Shown here: one piece after another, positions 50,142 to 60,929 of the stretch
Position numbering within the stretch: position 1 is the first letter of the stretch
Layout: every line of letters begins with the position of its first letter
Source: Ochromonas danica
Taxonomy: Eukaryota > Sar > Chrysophyceae > Chromulinales > Chromulinaceae
Reading direction: 5' to 3'
Assembly: GCA_015146655.1 (NCBI GenBank)
Contig: VKHL01000014.1
Span: 1-64,000 of the forward strand
Length of the DNA stretch: 64,000 bases
Translations under genes and position numbers: made by a program
The notes under the pieces: model-generated
Told to the model about the DNA's origin: nothing
What the model saw: the letters and a program-made list of their open reading frames with translations, nothing else
The model's database searches: none

Positions 50142-50957
50142 TTATTGAAGTTTGGCTTTAGCTTCTTGACACACAGGTAGGAAAGGAAGTGGCCAGCGAA
50201 GTTCGGCTCTCTTGCCAGCACGATGCAAGCGAGCCACCACCAACAAGGTGGCCAACAAATAGGTCCCCATGCCAGCAAAAATGTGCCACAGCACATGCAA
50301 AGTGATACCTGATGAAGCTTCATAAAAGGGTAAGAGTAGATGGCAGAGGTTCATATCCAATATCCATAACCCTGCCCCAAGCACCACATAACAGAAGAAA
50401 GAAAGTCTCCAAAGTAACCAAACAATAGTGCGTTGGTCAGCTGTCATTTCGACCCAGAGCATTTTAGTAGCCCAGACAACGATAATGGTACTGTAGACTA
50501 CAATTGAAACGATAAAGACAGCATAGATTTGTTGGAAACGATAGTAGACAATGGTCTGCACAACAGCCAAAGCAATGAATCCCAGGCTAACCTGCATCTC
50601 ACCGGAAGGTGTCAACTTTCCACTATAGTTCAACTGAGTTAACAGATGCAAGAAACTGAGAATTTGCCATAGCATAGGTACTTCATCAGATGATTGAAGA
50701 ACCCAATGCAATGTACTGTGCAGTCCTGCTGAGCCAATACCAATAATGGCCAAAACAGCAAACATCGCATTAATTCCCCATTCTTTAGTAGGATTACCCC
50801 AAAGAAGACCTATACAAGCAATATAAGTGATGAAAAGTGAACTCCAGGTATTATGTGGTTCAACGACATATTGTGATAGAAAGTAATTGGGTTCACAAAA
50901 ATCAACAGAAGAAGTATGTGGTTCCCAATATCCTTCACTAGTTGTCTGATTACTCAT
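50142..50957 (-). CDS. Alkaline ceramidase
   Basis: This single-exon, 271-residue membrane protein hydrolyses ceramide to sphingosine and fatty acid in ER or Golgi membranes. It has the full family pattern: GYWEPHTSSVDFCEPNY, VEPHNTWSSLFI, GSAGLHSTLHW with the catalytic His and Ser, QSSDEVPMLW, and later LDMNLCHLLLP and LHVLWHIFAGMGTYLL carrying the second and third zinc-ligand His. Seven hydrophobic helices are visible. It is closest to the ACER3/YPC1 type by length. It ends 46 bp from the carrier gene, tail to tail, and starts divergent from the methyltransferase at 51,318. Confidence 0.93.
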   Translation of the reverse strand: MSNQTTSEGYWEPHTSSVDFCEPNYFLSQYVVEPHNTWSSLFITYIACIGLLWGNPTKEWGINAMFAVLAIIGIGSAGLHSTLHWVLQSSDEVPMLWQILSFLHLLTQLNYSGKLTPSGEMQVSLGFIALAVVQTIVYYRFQQIYAVFIVSIVVYSTIIVVWATKMLWVEMTADQRTIVWLLWRLSFFCYVVLGAGLWILDMNLCHLLLPFYEASSGITLHVLWHIFAGMGTYLLATLLVVARLHRAGKRAELRWPLPFLPVCQEAKAKLQ

Positions 50958-51317
50958 GATTGTGATTGACTTTTGAAAGTGAAGAAGTTGTTGTCTATGT
51001 TGTCAAGAGTCCTAGACTAGTCTAATACACCTCAACACCACTCGGTCACTACGAGATCAAATCGAAGGGGATGCAAGTTTTCTCTCATGAGGAAGAAGTC
51101 GTTCTGAGGGTGTGCACCTCACAGAGAGAGGTGTCGAACAGAGAGGTGGTGGTAGTGGTGGAGGTGGTGGTTAGGGTGGTGGTGTGGTGTTAACTTAACT
51201 TAACAGGAGATCTAGAGATCTGGATATTTAGGTATCTAGGTTACTGTACCTCTGTGATATCATGGCGATTGCTGACAATTGACAGTAATTAGTAATTCGA
51301 CAGAAGCAACTGGGGTA
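50958..51317. promoter_or_regulatory. Divergent promoter region with TTAACTTAACTTAAC
   Basis: This 360-bp gap between the ceramidase and methyltransferase starts contains a GGTGGT-rich stretch (51,145-51,188) and then TTAACTTAACTTAAC at 51,190-51,204, the same core as in the divergent gaps near 9,759 and 26,046. A short ATG frame near 51,262 ends at once. No gene is seen here. Confidence 0.45.
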
Positions 51318-52118
51318 ATGAATATTGGAGATCTTGCCTATTGGGAATTAAGATATGCTAAAGAATGTGGTGAAGAGCTCTCATTTGAACTCTTCGATTG
51401 GTATTGTTCCTTTGAACTCATCTATCAAGAACTATTACGTACATTATATGATACTTCCAAATCACAAAAAATTCTTATCATTGGTGTTGGTCGTAGTAAT
51501 ATCATAGAATGTCTCTATTCTGTAGGTTATCGTGATATCACTGCTATTGACATCTCACCAACGGTCATCATGCAAATGCAAAAGAAGTATTCAGGTTATG
51601 CTGGCGTGGAATTCCTTGTCATGGATACACGTAGTTTATTAAAGTTTGCTGATGAGAATTTCACTTTGATCTTTGATAAGGCATGTCTAGATGCTCTCTT
51701 TTGTGGAACAGACTATTTCGATTCCACTACCTCTGCTATGAAAGAATTGTATCGTGTTTTGAAGTTTGAAGGTGTGCTCATGACTCTGACACATGCTCCA
51801 CCTGTGGCACGTGTTCCTTATTATCGTGTTGTACCATGGGCAATTGATAGTTATAAGATTTCCCCTCAGTTAGGAGAGGGGTTGACACTGTTTGTTCTGA
51901 CAAAGACATCTGATCCCAGAATGTTGGAGAAACGTGTCGTTGGAGCAGAAGCAGCGCTTAGACCAAAGACCAAGCGCGTAATTAGTAGCAATGTTGGTGG
52001 AAGTATGAATCGTGGATCTACTACACGAAGTGGGCAAAACAGTGGTAGCATTACTGTCAGTGCATCAGCAGATCTTATTGCAGAGTTAGTAAATGAGAGC
52101 CGTGAAGTAGATGGTTGA
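51318..52118 (+). CDS. Class I SAM-dependent methyltransferase, METTL13/EEF1AKMT4-like
   Basis: This single-exon protein of about 266 residues starts at MNIGDLAYWELRYAKECG. I choose the ATG at 51,318 because the upstream frame has no ATG. The motifs are those of the METTL13/ECE2/EEF1AKMT4 group: YWELRY, FDWYCSF, ILIIGVGRSNIIECLY (SAM-binding, usually GCGNS), ITAIDISPTVIMQMQ, VEFLVMDTRSL, FTLIFDKACLDALFC and ELYRVLKFEGVLMTL. Characterised members methylate lysines on elongation factor 1A. The last 60 residues are Ser/Thr/Gly-rich and not conserved. Together with the EFM7-type gene, the window holds two candidate eEF1A methyltransferases. Confidence 0.85.
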   Translation: MNIGDLAYWELRYAKECGEELSFELFDWYCSFELIYQELLRTLYDTSKSQKILIIGVGRSNIIECLYSVGYRDITAIDISPTVIMQMQKKYSGYAGVEFLVMDTRSLLKFADENFTLIFDKACLDALFCGTDYFDSTTSAMKELYRVLKFEGVLMTLTHAPPVARVPYYRVVPWAIDSYKISPQLGEGLTLFVLTKTSDPRMLEKRVVGAEAALRPKTKRVISSNVGGSMNRGSTTRSGQNSGSITVSASADLIAELVNESREVDG

Positions 52119-52204
52119 TGCTGATGCTGCCGCATTTCATTAGGTATATTATTGGTCATGTTTTATGATTTGTTTCAAAAATACAAACATTCCAGATGGG
52201 TTAG

Positions 52205-53465
52205 TTATACTCTGCGGTAGTGGCTGGCCCAAGGAGGCATTTGAATGAGTCTGGATTCTCCTCCTTCACGACTACTGGATGGTTCGGGCAGTAACTGTAG
52301 GTCGTCAACATCTTCTTGAGGTTTCGCAGGACGGCGCTTATAGTACCATGCGATTGCAGCAATAGCCAAACAAGCACAGCCGCCAAGAATCAGAAGAAAG
52401 ATGTATATGCTTGTCCATTCTGATTGTTCGCTGTCGTCTGTTTCGTTCTCTGATGGAGTCTCGCGATAGGTTGTCGCAGCTATGGCTCGGGCAGATATGA
52501 GTTCATTCACCGAGCTCTGAGCTGCCGATAACTGAAGTGTCAGTGTATAAGCGCCATCCTGGATATAGCCGATCAGACGCTTCTGGAAAGCAGAGTAGGC
52601 CTTGGCTTCACTACTATCCAGGCTTGATAGTGGAATTATAGTAGCAGTCATGACAATTAAGCTCACTTCATCAGACTCTCTTTGGTTTTCTTTACGCGAG
52701 GTTTGATGCCACACTGCTTGCAAATAGTACTGAGTGTCGTTGGGAACATTCATAGCGACCGCATTGCAGTCGAGGATAACCTGCTGGGCTGCTAAGCTCA
52801 AGGGAAGAGTGCCAAATACATCTACCAGCGTGATATTGATGAGAAAAACCAAGGCTTGATCAGCTGCCAAACTTGGTCGCATCGTTGGCTTCTCACTGGG
52901 ACTTTGAGTTGGCGCCAATGAAGGTGAGGCAGAGGGCGATACAGTTGGTGTCAGCGTGGGTGAAGGACTTGGCTTTGGCGAAGGTGACGAGGTCGGCGAA
53001 GAGGTAAAAGGGGCAAATGATGGGCGAGAGGAAGGAAATGTGTTTGGAGGCACAGTTGGCCAGGACGTCGGAGAAGCAGTTGATTCATCATTGACCTTCA
53101 AAGTGGGCAGCACAGTGGGTTGGACAGAAGGTTCAACTGTTGGAGAGATGGTGGGTGCAATAGTTGGTGGCAGGGGCATAGAAGGGAGTGCGGTTGGTCT
53201 GGAAGTTGGCATGGAGTCTGTCATAAACAAGGTTGTTAAACAAGGTTGGTCATCAACAAGAGGACTAAGTCAACCTACCTTGAGGATAAGGTGAAGAGTT
53301 AGATGGATCTAATAGGAAAGGAAGATGTTAAATCAGAAAGGTGTCGTTGGATAGTAAGTTGGATTAGTTCGTACCTGCTCCACAAGCCGATGCTGCGAAG
53401 TCCTGAGTAATAAACAAGAAGGCCAGGGATAAAGCCACAGCAGCTAGCAGAAAGACTGGTCGCAT
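52205..53465 (-). CDS. Secreted type I membrane protein with Pro/Thr/Ser-rich stalk
   Basis: Three exons are seen: 53,375-53,465, 53,279-53,308 and 52,205-53,217, about 377 residues. The first exon is a clear signal peptide (MRPVFLLAAVALSLAFLF). A stalk of about 125 residues repeats Pro-Thr/Ser-x-x-Pro-Thr/Ser units (SPTSSPSPKPSPSPTLTP), a feature common in stramenopile surface proteins and a likely O-glycosylation region. A globular domain of about 130 residues follows (VFLINITLVDVFG), then one transmembrane helix (IYIFLLILGGCACLAIAAIA) and a short acidic cytosolic tail. No family is recognised. A cell-surface or endomembrane role is inferred. Confidence 0.8.
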
Positions 53466-54065
53466 GATCAGTTAACCTTGTCTGAGAGATTGATAATGAG
53501 ATGAAAGTGTGACTGTGTCCTTCATCCTCTGCTGGTTGAAGAGTAGGGGGTGGGATTCAATCCAACTGGTCTGTCTGGCTAATCATCCATATCCTTTCAC
53601 GGCAGAAGCAATACTATCCGACAGAACTTTCTCTTCCAGACTTAGTCAATAGTCTACCCACTCCTCTCCATCAATTCCATATCAAAAATATGAGAAAATG
53701 TTCCAGCAAATCAATTGCAAACAAACAAAATCATCACTTCAATTGCAAAAACCTGCAGAAAAACGACATTTTGTGAATTGTAGAGAAAAAGTCTGTATAA
53801 TCAGACTTTGTTGAGGGTTCAACAACAAAGCTTGACAGTTCTGAAGTTGAAGAGATAGAATAGAGGGCTCTCGTTCTAGTTGAACAGGTTAAGTAAAGTG
53901 AGGAAAGTACTTGTAGAAGAATTTTAAACCTCATTCTCGTCCTCCTCCTAATCGGCATTTCTATTATCAGTTCTTGTGAAGTAATCTTCCCCATCCTAAT
54001 ATAATATATAGTGCTTCTCACCCTCTCCATTGAATGTATTTGAGGGCAGTCGTACCATCACTAAA
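53466..54065. other. Intergenic, no gene seen
   Basis: This 600-bp gap lies between divergent genes. A minus-strand frame near 53,734-54,030 is mostly low-complexity and Ser/Arg-rich and has no coding support. The region probably holds promoters for the surface protein and the small frame that follows. Confidence 0.45.
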
Positions 54066-54332
54066 ATGCTCTCATTCATTTACAATATTCTTTTGCATTA
54101 TTTCAATCTTCTCATAAATTGGCTGGAGGCCTTATTATTGACAAAAGCAGATGATGGCTTGGTCACCATGAACTATCTCTCTGTTCGGCGAGATGTTCAG
54201 AAACCACGGGATCGAGAAGTAACCCATTTGACAGTTAGTGACAAGAGCCGCCTATTACACTCCATGAGAGTGCATATCCAGGAAATGCAAAGACATCGTC
54301 ATCTCTCTAATGAAGGAGGCGTATATAAATGA
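54066..54332 (+). CDS. Hypothetical small protein with hydrophobic N-terminus
   Basis: An 88-residue frame begins with MLSFIYNILLHYFNLLINWL, an amphipathic or membrane helix, and continues with a basic polar part (VRRDVQKPRDREVTHL). I do not recognise a family. No intron is evident, and the codon pattern is not distinctive. It could be a real short gene between larger ones or a chance frame. Its ATG has an A-rich context (CTAAAATG). Confidence 0.35.
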   Translation: MLSFIYNILLHYFNLLINWLEALLLTKADDGLVTMNYLSVRRDVQKPRDREVTHLTVSDKSRLLHSMRVHIQEMQRHRHLSNEGGVYK

Positions 54333-55019
54333 GTATGTCATTTCTTTTTCTGTGTTGTGTTGTGTTGTTGTTGTACATAAAATTATATATTCTGTACATT
54401 TCAATCGAAGTGATCTCATTCAATTTGAGTTAATTATTCAGTTTGACCTGTGGAATTATTATTGTTATGCTTTATGTTTATGCAATGTGTTATACAATGT
54501 GTGCTTGTTCTCCCATATCGTGTGAAAGTGGTGAGTGCATTTTAGTCTAGCAGCTTAAGACGAAGAAGGTCGAGACGACCCAAAGCTAAGTACAGTTAAT
54601 TATTGTTAAGCATAGAGGGCTTTCAGTAATGCCGCAAAGGTCATTTTCATAGTCACAACCACAAAAGCAATGCAAAGGCTAGAACACATGCAAGGCTGAC
54701 ACTGAGAACGCATTCCACCTTTTCCGTTCTAGAGTTAGCTACAGCAGAAGATCATGAGTAGGGAGCGTGATCGAATGAAGCAACAACCAACATACAAACA
54801 CAGACTTAGGAGGTCTCAGCACACAACTATTGCTGAACCAAATATAACACACATAACTGATGACACTTTAGCATAATAACTCGTCTGCAAAGAGAAACTA
54901 GAACAACGGGCTTTCCCTCTTCTGTAAAAGCATATAGAATTGAACATACAGACAAGTCTTTCGTAGACTATCTACCTATCAAATAAAGAGGGGGCAGAAA
55001 GAAATGCTGTAAATGACCC
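54333..55019. other. Intergenic, no gene seen
   Basis: This AT-rich gap of about 690 bp follows the small frame and precedes the convergent phosphodiesterase gene. It has TGTTGT repeats near 54,352-54,372. Several partly complementary strings are present, but I could not define an RNA gene. Confidence 0.5.
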
Positions 55020-58000
55020 CTAATTATCAGAGGAAGGTGTTGATTGTACTTCTTGTTGCTTGTTTTGCTCTTCTTCCGCCAATAATCTCTCTAAGCGTGA
55101 CTTCCATTCCAAAAGATTGTTATCGAGCTGTTCCACCAGGAAAGAAAGGTTGGGATAGAGTGATGACAATGCTCTCCACATAGGCGCCACGACGTACGAG
55201 GCAAAAGTGGTCTCATTTTTGCATTGAGCTTTCGCATCTGGAGTAAGCATGAATCCAAGAACAGGCATTCCCAAGGCTTGCTCGCGAGCAACTTGATCAT
55301 TAAATTCGAGAGAAATTCGCTCTGCCCACTGTCTACTCATATGATACGGTCGAACAGGATTGCTCAAATCCGCAGCATGCAAGACGATCTTTCCCAACAA
55401 TGTTTGATCTTTCACCTCAGCAAAATTCCACCCATCAATGGCTCGACGTTTTGTTTCTTCAATCAATTCAAAATGGACGGCCATATCAGTAGCCATGACA
55501 CAGTTAATGATAGTCTTCCGAATATCTGCAGCAATATTCTTAGGGAGACGGCCTAATATATTGAGATTTGGCTTCCGCATTAGTCGGAAAGCAGTAGAAC
55601 AGTGGTGATTCTCCAAAACCGCATTATCATTGTATCTAATGGCAAGATCAGAGCCAGAATTCACTTCGAAGAGGTTGGTATTGCCTGGATGGTCGACATC
55701 ATGAACAACTGCGCTCACAAGAATACCGAAAGCCTGATGCTTTGCGAGGTTGTCCAAAGTCGACGTAGCTTTGATCAACATATAAGTTATATGTGTAACA
55801 CAGGTCGCATGTTGCAAATTATGGAAAGGCCGCTCATGATAGTGCTTGCCAACCTCCACTATATACCGCGCCAATGTCGACGAATCCACACCGAGCTCAT
55901 CAACATTGAACAATGTTGCGAAAAACTTCCCAATGATATTACAAAGAATAATACTATCTGTGATCGGAAGTACATTAAATTGCCATTCGAAAATATCTTC
56001 TGGGAGACTCACTGCAGGATTGACGAGAGGATAATTTGCTGCTTGTAAAGCAAGGCTAACTGCAGAAAGGCTCGTTTGTGAAATACTCATTCTGCGACTA
56101 GCCATTGTTAATGTACCCATAATTTGCTTCAACGTAGATTCAACCTCAGGATCGAGGACAAAATTTGAGCGAATAGCTGACAATATTTGCGTAGCAACAT
56201 CAACACCGCTCGTTGCGGAACCAAACTCTTCTATCAAGGTTTTCTTGGAATGAGCTGTTGGAACCGCTTGATCAATGCTGATCACTTTTCTTGAATTCAC
56301 ATGAATGCAAAGGATGATTATGCTGTTATTTGGAAAGCTATCTGCCAGATCGCCGCTTTTAAATGATGGCGATGGGGCTGGACTAGGAGTCCCGACTCTC
56401 TCGGCGTTTTTCATGTGATAAGGATTTTCCACAACAGTGACACGATAATCTACACTAATACCATCAGGATACACCGGGCTGGAAAACCTTACAGACTTAG
56501 CATCCTTAGACTCACCAGAAGATATAGCATGCTGAATATCACGGCAAAATTGTGGACTATTGGCTGCGGTGAGCCAATCCTTGTAGTTCGATCCTTCAAC
56601 CATCGAATTTGTGGAACCATTAGATTCTGGCAAACCAAAAAGTGCTTCCAAACCTTTATTAGAGGTAATCAAGTTACCCTCTTCATTAAGAACAATGACA
56701 TAATCTTCGATAGCAGCAATAGCGTTCGTCAACATGCTTAGCTGTTGACGCACGGTACGATGATTCTCGTCATTGTAACATCGTTCTCCAATTCCGCTCA
56801 TGGCCTTGCCGAAGAACTCAACAACCGTATTTAGAGACTCACGAGTGGGCTCGTTCAGCTGCACCTCTGCTTTCGTATTGCCTATGACGAGCACGCAATC
56901 ACCAGGCTGGAAAGGGTATGCCTTGCCATTAACCGGCATTATCAAACCATGATGCAGTTCTAGCCCGGGGAATAGATTGGTGCCATCCAAGGGATTGAAC
57001 TTATATTCAACAGTCGAGTTAAATTGTAATGCTTGTTTCATCTGGAGAGGCAGCTGGCTGAGGAGCCACTGATCAATCATACTATCATCAGATGAATCTT
57101 GAGATGGTGAGAGCTCGAAAATGCTCTTCAATGGTGGCAATTGGAAAAGTCGATCTCTGTCCAAGATATAAACTCCCACAAAATCGAACACTGCGAACAT
57201 GTCGACAATCTTTTGGAGCTCCTGCACCAGTTCGCTCAATGAAGTTGAAAGAGTCAAATTCCCTAAACTGCGGACCAAATCAACAGTTTGGACATGAGTA
57301 TTGTTGCTGGGTGCTAATTGTTTCTCCCCAATATCTGACTTGAGCAAGTCTTGCATCTGCTTACACACTTCATCGATTTGTTGTTCATCAACATTGGTAA
57401 AATTTGAGCCTCCCCGTTTATTCACAGCTTGGATCACTCCCAGAGGAACGCCTTCTTGACTTAGAATTGGAGCACAAAGCACATTGCGCGTAGTAAACCC
57501 AACAGATCGATCAACATCCTTGTTGTGGCGACTGTCGCTGATCGTATCTGAAACATTGATCATTCTCTTGGCTGTAAATGACAGCCCAACGATTCCTTTA
57601 TCCGAAGGGATTGAGAACCCCTTGATATCTTGGGAGACTGTGCAAACCAAATTCTTGCTTGACGCATTATATGTGAATATGGAGACGCGCTCCGCATCAA
57701 GTGTCTTGTAGGCGAACTCGATGATTTTGTTTAAGCTATGATCTCCATCCAGCTTTAAGAGCTTCTTACTTAAGCTATTGAATTCAGCATTGCGTTGATT
57801 CTCATAGACCCCGTTAAGTACTTGCTGAGATAAGTTATGTGATAACGAAGATTGTTTCAGAGACAAGGCCATATTTGTTGCAATGAAACCCAGAAGCATG
57901 GCTTCATTCGCAGAAAAGGAATTAATGGACGATAAATCTCTTGGAGATCGACCTTTGAAGAACTTGTTGGTCGCTTGAACCACTCCAAGAACCGTCCCGT

Positions 58001-58631
58001 CCGCTATTATTGGCGCACAAATTATACAACGAGCCTTGGGACTGCCAAGCTTCGTCTCTAATGCGGGCACATATCGGGGATCAATAGAGACATCAGACAC
58101 GTTGGCACATGCGCGCTTCATGTACACATCCCCTAAAAAACACGACGACTTCTATTAGCCACTCAAAGAAAGTGCAAATTAGTACTAGTCATTACCTTCA
58201 ATTCCACTATTGACAGGAATTTTTACTCCCATGGCACTCTCATCTTTAGAGTGTGTGACAACGAGCTCTTTACCAGACGAGTCGACTTCTAATATATACA
58301 CACGCTCGGCTGATAATAAGATAGATGTGACTTCTACTAATCTATCTAAAATTTTCTTGTTTGATCTATTGTTAATCAAATTAGAACCAATTGATAAGAG
58401 TTCACGTGCTGCTTTCAATTGAAGAGCAATAACACACGTTTCCTTCCATAACTCTTTGCTGTTGTTCTCTGTCTTGTTCTTTAATAATGAAAGAAAATCT
58501 TCCACAGTCATCACATCCAGCATAGAAATATCCACCATTGTTTCAGTGGTTTCAATTTTAGGTAAACGAGGCATGATATTTCGAACTTTATGACTGTGCG
58601 ATTTCGAGGTTGAATTAATAGGAGCAAGCAT
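55020..58631 (-). CDS. Cyclic nucleotide phosphodiesterase with GAF and PAS domains
   Basis: Two exons are seen: 58,196-58,631 and 55,020-58,132, about 1,182 residues. Two clear GAF domains lie near residues 75-235 and 285-440; the second has GVIQAVNKRGGSNFTNVDEQ, the NKxxxxF-DE-type motif linked to cyclic nucleotide binding. A third, weaker GAF-like region (about 455-600) and a PAS-like segment (VLNEEGNLITSNKGLEALFG, near 640) follow. The catalytic PDEase_I domain (about 860-1150) has HERPFHNLQHA, VHDVDHPGNTN, ENHHCSTAF and LHAADLSNP, which hold the metal-ligand His and Asp residues. The enzyme should hydrolyse cAMP or cGMP, likely under allosteric cyclic-nucleotide control. GAF plus PAS on one PDE is unusual. 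Confidence 0.92.
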
Positions 58632-59245
58632 CTTGTATTCCTTGGCACAAAATTAAAGCATGGTGATAATTACACGTCACTATTTCCACTATAGATGGTT
58701 AAAAAATAGTTTGATAGAATAGTACACTTTAGTCAGACCAGGAATAATGACAAAATTGTTTGTATTCTCTTTTTTATTTAAAAGATTTTCTGCAGTTTGT
58801 CCCAATAAAAAATTATTTCAAACTCCTCTCCTTACTGTAGTATGTAAATTCTATCGATCTGAAAAGATAAGAAAGTGATCAAAGTTCTTTGATCAATAAT
58901 CAAAGCAGGAATGTGATGCAATGTGAAAAGAGAAGGAATTTCGAGCACCAGCACTCTGCACTCTCTCTCTGTGGGTTGTGCGCCACGGCCGCTGCGCCGC
59001 TCGCACCAGCCACACAGCCGTTTCATCGCTCTCAACGCGCAAGAACAACAACAACAATAACAACAACAAGAGCACGAAGCAACGAATACCACCGGCCCAG
59101 CAAGAACTTGAGTTGTAATTTGAACTCTGTGATCTTTGCTGTATTGCTATTGTGTAATTGTTACGTTCTAAAAAAAGTTGAGGTCCTTCATTTCGACCAT
59201 TTTAGATTGACCAAATCGAGGAAGATACGCTATGGAGTAAGAACC
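58632..59245. promoter_or_regulatory. Divergent region upstream of phosphodiesterase and CHY zinc-finger genes
   Basis: The gap holds AT-rich sequence near the phosphodiesterase start and a GC-richer patch with CAACAA repeats near 59,045-59,070. A frame running to the CHY gene start is open, so an upstream exon of that gene may lie here, but I could not place it. No other gene is seen. Confidence 0.4.
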
Positions 59246-59710
59246 ATGTGTCGACATATTCTCAATGCACAGGTAAAAAAATGAATTATCTATGAGTTGA
59301 CATGCTTTGTTGCAGGTATTAATAGCAATCACAATCTTCAATATCTGTCACTATCAGGTAAATATTCAAGCTGGCTGCTGTCTCCGATGGTATGAATGTT
59401 CAGAATGCCATGACGAGTCGAATGATCACCAGTTCAAGATCTCCGATCCCGTTCGATTGACCTGCAAACACTGCAAGCGTGCCTTCCAAATTGATCTGAG
59501 AGTGATGATGGAAAGCGATAAATACTGTGAGCAATGCAATAATAAGTGGTGCATCAAAGGTGACTGAAGTATCTCTATAAATTGTTAATTTCAACATTTT
59601 CTGAGCGAAATTTTCTAGGTATAACCCCAGAGAGCAAAATCTTTGAAGACTCCATGGATTACTTTAAAAAGAGACTGGATTGTGCATTAAACGCAGATCA
59701 ATTCAAGTGA
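59246..59710 (+). CDS. CHY-type zinc finger protein
   Basis: Three exons are seen: 59,246-59,272, 59,358-59,559 and 59,619-59,710, at least 106 residues. The sequence MCRHILNAQ-VNIQAGCC (across the first splice), WYECSECHDESNDHQF, LTCKHCKRAFQIDLR, MMESDKYCEQCNN and a C-terminal ITPESKIFEDSMDYF match a small family of CHY zinc-finger proteins known from fungi and protists. The Cys/His spacing should bind about three zinc ions. Related CHY domains occur in the E3 ligase RCHY1 and in yeast Hot13, a mitochondrial intermembrane-space zinc protein. The N-terminus may extend upstream, because in-frame residues KIRYGVRT also look family-like. Confidence 0.8.
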
Positions 59711-60257
59711 ATTTAGAAATGTTTGCTTTTACTTCTAGAGTAGCTGCCACCGTAGCAGCTTTCCTTCTTCTTGTTGTGCGTAAGAATTAATGGATGATGT
59801 AGTGAAATTGGCACAGTTTTCGGTTGTTTGAAAGGTGGAACTTTTAGGTGAATAGCTGAACTGGATCTGCTGCTATTTCATGTTGGACAGGCTAAGCACT
59901 GCTTTCATGTGTAGGCATCAGTCTAACATGTTACATATGAAGTTGCAAGTTCGCTATAAACATGAAACACCAACCCTCCATGCCTACGTTCCAGTATCAA
60001 CCACCAAGTAAATCCAAATCTAGAAATCCAAACTTTGGACCCAAACTTTCAAAAATCCTCCAAATGCTCCAAACTCAAATCTGGGTTTCTTCTGGGAATC
60101 TGGAATTGGTTTCGACTTGAAAAAGTAGCTCAAAACTGAAAACTTGCGTGAGTGCGGGGATGTTAAAGGTGTGTGTCGCTCGCTTGCAGCGGCATTTTGA
60201 AATTGAGGGTCGGAACACAACTCAATTCAATTCTCTCTCAGCAAATAACAAAATACA
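59711..60257. other. Intergenic region, H2A.Z promoter
   Basis: No gene is seen in this 547-bp gap. It includes a TTTGGACCCAAA palindrome near 60,030 and CTTCTTCTT runs near 59,765. It should contain the promoter of the H2A.Z gene, but I see no clear TATA box. Confidence 0.5.
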
Positions 60258-60719
60258 ATGGATCTCGGCGGCGGTGGCAAAGGTGGTAAAGGTGGCAAAG
60301 GTGGCAAGGGTGGCAAGGGCGGCAAGGCTCCTGCTGCCAAGAGAGCCCCTCAATCTCGTTCTTCCAGAGCTGGATTACAATTTCCTGTTGGTCGTATCCA
60401 CAGATTCTTAAAGGCTCGTGTTCACGCTCAGCAGCGCGTCGGTGCTACTGCTGCTGTTTACACTTCTGCTATCATGGAGTATCTTACTGCTGAAGTTCTT
60501 GAGTTGGCTGGAAATGCCTGCAAGGACTTGAAAGTCAAGCGTATCACCCCTCGCCATCTTCTTCTCGCTATTCGCGGTGATGAGGAGTTAGACACCATGA
60601 TCAAGGCCACCATTGCTGGTGGTGGAGTTATCCCCCACATCCACAAGTCTTTGATCAACAAGACTACTGGTCCTGCGGCTCCTGCTCCAGCTCCCAAGCC
60701 TTCCGGAAAGAAGGCTTAA
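60258..60719 (+). CDS. H2AZ: Histone H2A.Z variant
   Basis: This single-exon, 153-residue histone has the H2A.Z core: [76 protein letters not shown] and HKSLINK. Features that mark H2A.Z rather than H2A are the KDLKVKRI segment, [13 protein letters not shown] and the lack of an SQEF/SQ tail. The N-terminal tail is odd: six GGK units in a row (residues about 7-23), giving evenly spaced acetylatable Lys, followed by [10 protein letters not shown]-terminal [14 protein letters not shown] is also unusual. H2A.Z marks promoters and is loaded by SWR1 with YL1, encoded here at 46,291. Confidence 0.95.
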   Translation: MDLGGGGKGGKGGKGGKGGKGGKAPAAKRAPQSRSSRAGLQFPVGRIHRFLKARVHAQQRVGATAAVYTSAIMEYLTAEVLELAGNACKDLKVKRITPRHLLLAIRGDEELDTMIKATIAGGGVIPHIHKSLINKTTGPAAPAPAPKPSGKKA

Positions 60720-60929
60720 TTCTCAGAGGATTCACTTTGAAAACAAAACAAAAAACAAACGGTGTCTTTAAACACCACCTATTTCTTGAGGAAAAAGTAA
60801 AGAGTGAGCTTTGTGGTTTAGTTGTGTTTGTGGCGTTGATGTAAATGAATTTTTTTTGACCGACTGACAGACTATCTTACTAGCATTACACCACCAGCCT
60901 AGCCTTTACTCTCCATGCACCAAGCAAAA

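Noticed and set aside
53734-54030. 98-codon minus-strand frame between genes
   Set aside because: Low-complexity composition, no start context, no splice signals and no likeness to known proteins.
58889-59284. 131-codon frame upstream of the CHY gene as a single exon
   Set aside because: The first 100 residues look random; only the last part fits the CHY family, so an unplaced upstream exon is more likely.
59307-59357. Extra coding stretch before the CHY core (frame with LIAITIFNICHY)
   Set aside because: Family members run from HILNAQ straight into V-x-I; splicing 59,272 to 59,358 restores that, so this stretch is intron.
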